From positions 1-64,000 of the forward strand of contig CAVTGB010000021.1 of the NCBI GenBank assembly GCA_963734125.1: a stretch of 64,000 nt of DNA, given 5' to 3'. Under the pieces are notes generated by a model that saw nothing but the letters and a program-made list of their open reading frames with translations, was not told the origin of the DNA and ran no database searches. How positions within the stretch are numbered: position 1 is the first letter of the stretch; each line of letters starts with the position of its first letter. Shown here in pieces: positions 60,774 through 64,000 of this stretch. The stretch comes from DATARH01 sp963734125 (GTDB taxonomy: Bacteria > Pseudomonadota > Alphaproteobacteria > ATCC43930 > CGMCC-115725). Position numbers and translations under genes: made by a program.

Positions 60774-61855
60774 ATGCGCATGCACCGCATTCTGATCGAG
60801 GGCTTGGGGATCGCGCTGATCGCGATCTTCTGCGGCGTCGCCCTTCCGGCCAAGGCTCAGGCTCCGGCCGCCGGGCCGGTCCAGCCCTGGGGGCTGCCGC
60901 CGTTGCCGGCGGGCGTCGGGCCGGTCGAGAAATTCGCCGATATCAGCGCTACGCCCCAGGGCAAGTTTCTCGAAGGCGGCGCGTTCGATACCGACGGCAA
61001 TATGTGGTTCGTCGGGATCGGCAGCGGGTGGACCTCGTACCTGACGCCCGACGGCAAACTGGTGCCGGGGTTCAACTGCAACCCGCCGGACGAGATCGGG
61101 CAGACCTGCGAGCCGCAGGGCACTCGCTGGAACGACGGCAAGCTCTACCTGACCAGCCGGCACCGCGGCATCCTCGTCTTTGACCCGCAGACTAAAGAAG
61201 TGAAGACACTTGTCTACACCTACCGAAATCAGCTGTTCAAAGGCCCTAACGACCTGGATTTCGACGCCGAGGGCAATTTGTTCTTCACCGATCCCTGGGG
61301 AACCGGTCCCGGGTCCGAACTTGTCCGACCGAACCGGTGCGGTTTACCAGTATTCGAGCGACGGAGTGCTACGCAAGGTGATGGATAGCGGACTTGTTCC
61401 CGAACGGGATCGCGGTCTCTCCCGACGACAGCACGGTGGCGGTTGGCGACTGTTTGGCTGGGCGGATGTGGTGGGCTGCCTTTACCAGCGGCCCGACGAT
61501 GGGCATTCCCGAATCCACCCCGGACCCGCTGCACCTGACCTTCCAAGGCGTCAAGGCCGGCACCTATATGCCCGGCAATGGCTGCCCCGACGGCATCCAT
61601 TACGACGTCAAAGGAAATCTGTGGGTGGCGGCGGGCCGGCTCGGCGGCATCATCGAGGTCGACCCGCGCGGCCTCATTGTCGGTTTCGTGCCGATCCCCA
61701 ATGGCGATCTGGCGACCACCAACTTCGCCTTCGGCGGCCCCAACAACCAGTACATCTATTTCGAGGGGGCGATCAGCGGCACCTTCTGGCGGTTCAAGAC
61801 GCCCTATCCCGGCCTCGTCGGCCCGGGCGGCGTGCGGCTTCCGGCCCAGCCCTAA
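60774..61855 (+). CDS. Exported SMP-30/gluconolactonase-like protein (two frameshifts)
   Basis: About 360 residues. ATG 60774 has GGGGGAG upstream and opens a signal peptide (ILIEGLGIALIAIFCGVALP, then AKAQA). The mature chain is a six-bladed propeller: FLEGGAFDTDGNMWFVG, GTRWNDGKLYLTSRHRGILV, LFKGPNDLDFDAEGNLFFTD then PWGTG, and after slips near 61325 and 61390 FPNGIAVSPDDSTVAVGD, NGCPDGIHYDVKGNLWVAAG and the end LPAQP. The Glu, Asn and Asp positions for the divalent metal are present in FLEGGAF, KGPNDLDF and NGCPDGIHYD. It may hydrolyse a sugar lactone in the periplasm. Confidence 0.87.
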
Positions 61856-61878
61856 CCCGGGAAGCCGGCGTCCGAGCC

Positions 61879-61902
61879 GGGTCCCTGCGAAGGCAGGGAC
61901 CC
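61879..61902. terminator. Bidirectional hairpin between convergent genes
   Basis: GGGTCCCTGC (61879-61888) pairs with GCAGGGACCC (61893-61902) around GAAG. It lies 24 bp after the SMP-30-like stop and just beyond the end of the convergent monooxygenase gene, so it can end both transcripts. No T-run is present. Confidence 0.55.
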
Positions 61903-61910
61903 ATCTTGGC

Positions 61911-62996
61911 TCAGCGCGGCACGAGGTGGGCGACTTTCGGCATTACCTCGCGGGCCAAGAGCTCCATCGAATGGTGCCAGGCTTCAGGGTTGTCGCTGTA
62001 GTCGAAGCAGAAGAGGAGGAGGTGGCCGAAGCCGCCGACCTCCTCGTACATCCGCTCGATCTTCTCGACGACGGTGGCGGGAGAGCCGATCAGCCAGTTC
62101 TGCCTGGCGCAATATTCCGGCGTCACGTCGCTGTCGGCGACCGCCTCGTCGTGCTTCAGAAACTGGATCACCCCGACATTCTTCAGGAGCGGCAGGAAGT
62201 ATTCGCGCATCATCCGGCCCATCTGCGCGCCGACCGACAGCTTCCAGGCTTCGCTATCGGTGTCGGCGACGAAGATTTCGCGCACCAGGCGCCAATCGGC
62301 CCGGCTCGGGGTGCGCCCGCTGCGCCGCCCGCCTTCCTCGACCGAGGCCCAGTGGCTCGCGACATAAGTTTGGTTGAGGTTGAGGCTCATCGGCAGGAAG
62401 CCGTGCTCGCCCGCCAGCTTCAAGGTCTCCGAGCCGGCGCTGACCCCGGCGACGCCGATCGGCGGATGGGGTTTCTGGAACGGCTTGATGTGGGGGATCA
62501 GGCTTTCCAGCATCCGCTCGGTCTTGGTCACATGCCAATATTTGCCGACGTAGTCGAACGGCTCCTCGGCGGTCCATAATTTCAAAATGATGTCGAGCGC
62601 CTCGCGGGTCATCTCGCGGTGCTGGCCGCTCATGCCGTCGACGTTGAACATGGCCCAGTCGCTCGGCAGCCCGCTGGCGGCGACCCCGAAATTGAGCCGT
62701 CCCTGCGCCATGTGGTCGAGCATAGCGACCCGGTGGGCCAGTTCGGCCGGGTGGTGATAGGGCAACAGGAACCCGCCCGGCGCGAGGCGGATCTGCTTTG
62801 TCTCCATCAAGGACTGCGCGATCAACAGGTCGGGCGAGGGGTGCGGCTCCCAGGGCGCGGTGTGGTGCTCGCCGATCCAGGCTTCGGAAAAGCCCAGTTC
62901 ATCGGCCCAGCGGAGCGTCTGTAGGTCCCAGCGGTGGCCCTCGTAGAGCGGGCGCTCGGGCGGGTGCGAAGGCATCGTGAACAGGCTGTATTGCAT
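61911..62996 (-). CDS. LLM-class flavin-dependent oxidoreductase
   Basis: 361 residues, intact, from ATG 62996 (QYSLFTMPSHPPERPL). Luciferase-like fold features: LGFSEAWIGEHHTAPWEPHP, IRLAPGGFLLPYHHPAELAH, MLDHMAQGRLNFGVAASGLP, PFQKPHPPIGVAGVSAGSET and NWLIGSPATVVEKIERMYEE then VGGFGHLLLF. It resembles limonene/alkanal monooxygenase-like proteins; the reductase partner and substrate are unknown. It shares the GGFGHL end motif with the monooxygenase at 40204. Confidence 0.9.
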   Translation of the reverse strand: MQYSLFTMPSHPPERPLYEGHRWDLQTLRWADELGFSEAWIGEHHTAPWEPHPSPDLLIAQSLMETKQIRLAPGGFLLPYHHPAELAHRVAMLDHMAQGRLNFGVAASGLPSDWAMFNVDGMSGQHREMTREALDIILKLWTAEEPFDYVGKYWHVTKTERMLESLIPHIKPFQKPHPPIGVAGVSAGSETLKLAGEHGFLPMSLNLNQTYVASHWASVEEGGRRSGRTPSRADWRLVREIFVADTDSEAWKLSVGAQMGRMMREYFLPLLKNVGVIQFLKHDEAVADSDVTPEYCARQNWLIGSPATVVEKIERMYEEVGGFGHLLLFCFDYSDNPEAWHHSMELLAREVMPKVAHLVPR

Positions 62997-63182
62997 CGCG
63001 AGGTGCCTCCTGCAGGGATGTCCAGCCGGCATTTTACGCGAGGCGGGCCGAATCTTCTCGCTGAATCGGATGGTTGTCGAAACACCGTCAAATGCTTTAT
63101 GTGTACGCCCGCTTGAGAAGATGCGGCGCACTGCCGCGGGTAACAACGGCGCACCGTCGCGTCCATCGGTCGGGAGGAAACC

Positions 63183-63389
63183 ATGAAAAAACGGCTCTCG
63201 TCCCGTCAAATCATCAAAAATTGGCATCGGCGTGAAAAGGGTACGATCGATCACCTGGTCCAGACGATCGGCGACGCGCCGACCCCAATTGGGACGATGC
63301 ACTCCCCCTTTACCGCTACGGGCCTTGCGGTCGAGGACCAGGTTCGCAAGGCCTGCGTCCCGAGCCCTGTCGGCCTGCCGATCTTCTAA
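63183..63389 (+). CDS. Small hypothetical protein (68 residues)
   Basis: ATG 63183 is preceded by a very good GGGAGGAAACC site, which is the main reason to list it. The product begins MKKRLSSRQIIKNWHRREKG, basic at its N-terminus, with IDHLVQTIGDAP in the middle and a proline-rich end. One Cys, no signal or membrane span. I do not recognise it. It lies between the divergent monooxygenase gene and serC. It could be a real small gene or chance. Confidence 0.4.
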   Translation: MKKRLSSRQIIKNWHRREKGTIDHLVQTIGDAPTPIGTMHSPFTATGLAVEDQVRKACVPSPVGLPIF

Positions 63390-63543
63390 CTCCGCACCTC
63401 CCCGACCATCTACCGTCGCCATCGGTTCGCTGCGACGGGCGATGCTGCGCTGCAGCATTGACCGCGGTCGCGCCCAGCGCTAAGGCTCGCCCTTCGACGC
63501 GGGTCCGCTTTCGGGCCGCAGCTGCAAGCGAAGGGACGGGGTG

Positions 63544-64000
63544 ATGAAGCCGACCCGGCGACCGGCCAATCCGTGCTTTTCATCCGGGCCTTGCGCCAAG
63601 CGGCCGGGCTGGTCGCCCGGCGTCGCTCCAGGATGCGCTGCTCGGCCGCTCGCATCGCTCGCGCTGTTGGTCTCGCGCGGCTCGTCGAAGTGATCGAGCG
63701 CTCGCGCGCCCTCTTGCAGATGCCGGACGATTACCGTCTCGGCATTGTTCCGGCCTCCGACACCGGCGCGGTCGAGATCGCGCTGTGGTCGCTGTTGGGC
63801 GCGCGCGGCGTCGATCTCTTGTGCTGGGAGAATTTTGGCGAAGGCTGGGTGACCGACGTCACCGAGCAGCTAAAGCTGCGCGATATCCGGCTGCTGGAGG
63901 CGCCGTACGGGCGGCTTCCCGATCTCACCGCTGTCGACCCGGACCGCGACACCGTGTTCGTGTGGAACGGCACGACCGCGGGCGTGCGCGTGCCCGATGG
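63544..64000 (+). CDS. serC: Phosphoserine aminotransferase (partial, frameshift)
   Basis: PLP enzyme of serine and pyridoxine synthesis. ATG 63544 begins KPTRRPANPCFSSGPCAKRP, the alphaproteobacterial SerC start. Between about 63605 and 63680 the frame is disturbed; the other frame continues LARLVEVIERSRALLQMPDD, then YRLGIVPASDTGAVEIALWS, LLGARGVDLLCWENFGEGWV and PDRDTVFVWNGTTAGVRVPD. The gene leaves the window at 64000, so the PLP Lys is not seen. In this lineage serA normally follows. A preceding GTG codon is also possible as the start. Confidence 0.9.

Noticed and set aside
60642..61163. Extension of the hydroxyacid dehydrogenase frame upstream of 60641
   Set aside because: The extra sequence is antisense to the SMP-30-like gene and has no family features; GTG 60641 has a strong ribosome site.

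Overview
This window does not read as one genome. It looks like three blocks joined end to end, each with gene content from a different lineage and each join cutting through a conserved gene.

Block 1 (1 to about 1655) is actinobacterial in arrangement: rpsT on the minus strand, divergent from lepA on the plus strand. lepA stops matching its family after about 410 codons. Block 2 (about 1656 to 32165) is Gram-negative. It carries lolC/E-lolD, a gspD secretin, an lpxL-type acyltransferase, two very large exported beta-propeller proteins with Thr/Pro-rich linkers, a sensor kinase, a luxE-luxC-aminotransferase cassette, a secreted small protein, an HtrA-like protein, a CBS-domain protein, a dprE1/dprE2 pair, an acyl-CoA dehydrogenase with an 18-bp palindrome upstream, a lower-GC ABC transporter plus TlpA operon, and a UPF0175-gloA pair. 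The style (TPTATPT stalks, NHL propellers, lol and lux-type genes) recalls uncultured deltaproteobacterial or Binatota-like genomes, but I cannot prove this. Two inverted copies of a 258/257-bp non-coding repeat lie near its two ends. Block 3 (about 32165 to 64000) is alphaproteobacterial (Rhodospirillales-like), shown by the order rnr-topA-dprA-plsY-pseudo-dihydroorotase-pyrB, plus gapR, a DUF1244 gene and a korAB operon.

Block 3 holds pyrimidine synthesis (pyrB with a catalytically dead dihydroorotase partner, and a separate active pyrC next to an amidase), DNA topology and uptake functions (topA, dprA), membrane lipid synthesis (plsY), a c-di-GMP enzyme, signal-peptide peptidase sppA, the nucleoid protein gapR, N-formylglutamate amidohydrolase, an ABC exporter, and a four-gene operon for a 2-oxoacid:ferredoxin oxidoreductase. 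After these come a DEAD-box helicase, an ABC substrate-binding protein, a hydroxyacid dehydrogenase, an SMP-30-like protein, two luciferase-like monooxygenases (one at 40204, one at 61911) and the start of serC.

Many genes are broken by single-base slips where the other frame continues the family motif exactly. The slips are dense in 2262-22165, absent in 22419-28068, and scattered elsewhere. They hit core genes (rpsT, topA, serC), so most are probably consensus errors; I therefore annotate whole genes across the slips.

The most interesting items are: a 58-residue open frame resembling only region 3 of a sigma-70 factor, translationally coupled between korA and korB; the luxE-luxC-aminotransferase cassette without luciferase; and the structured inverted repeat family.
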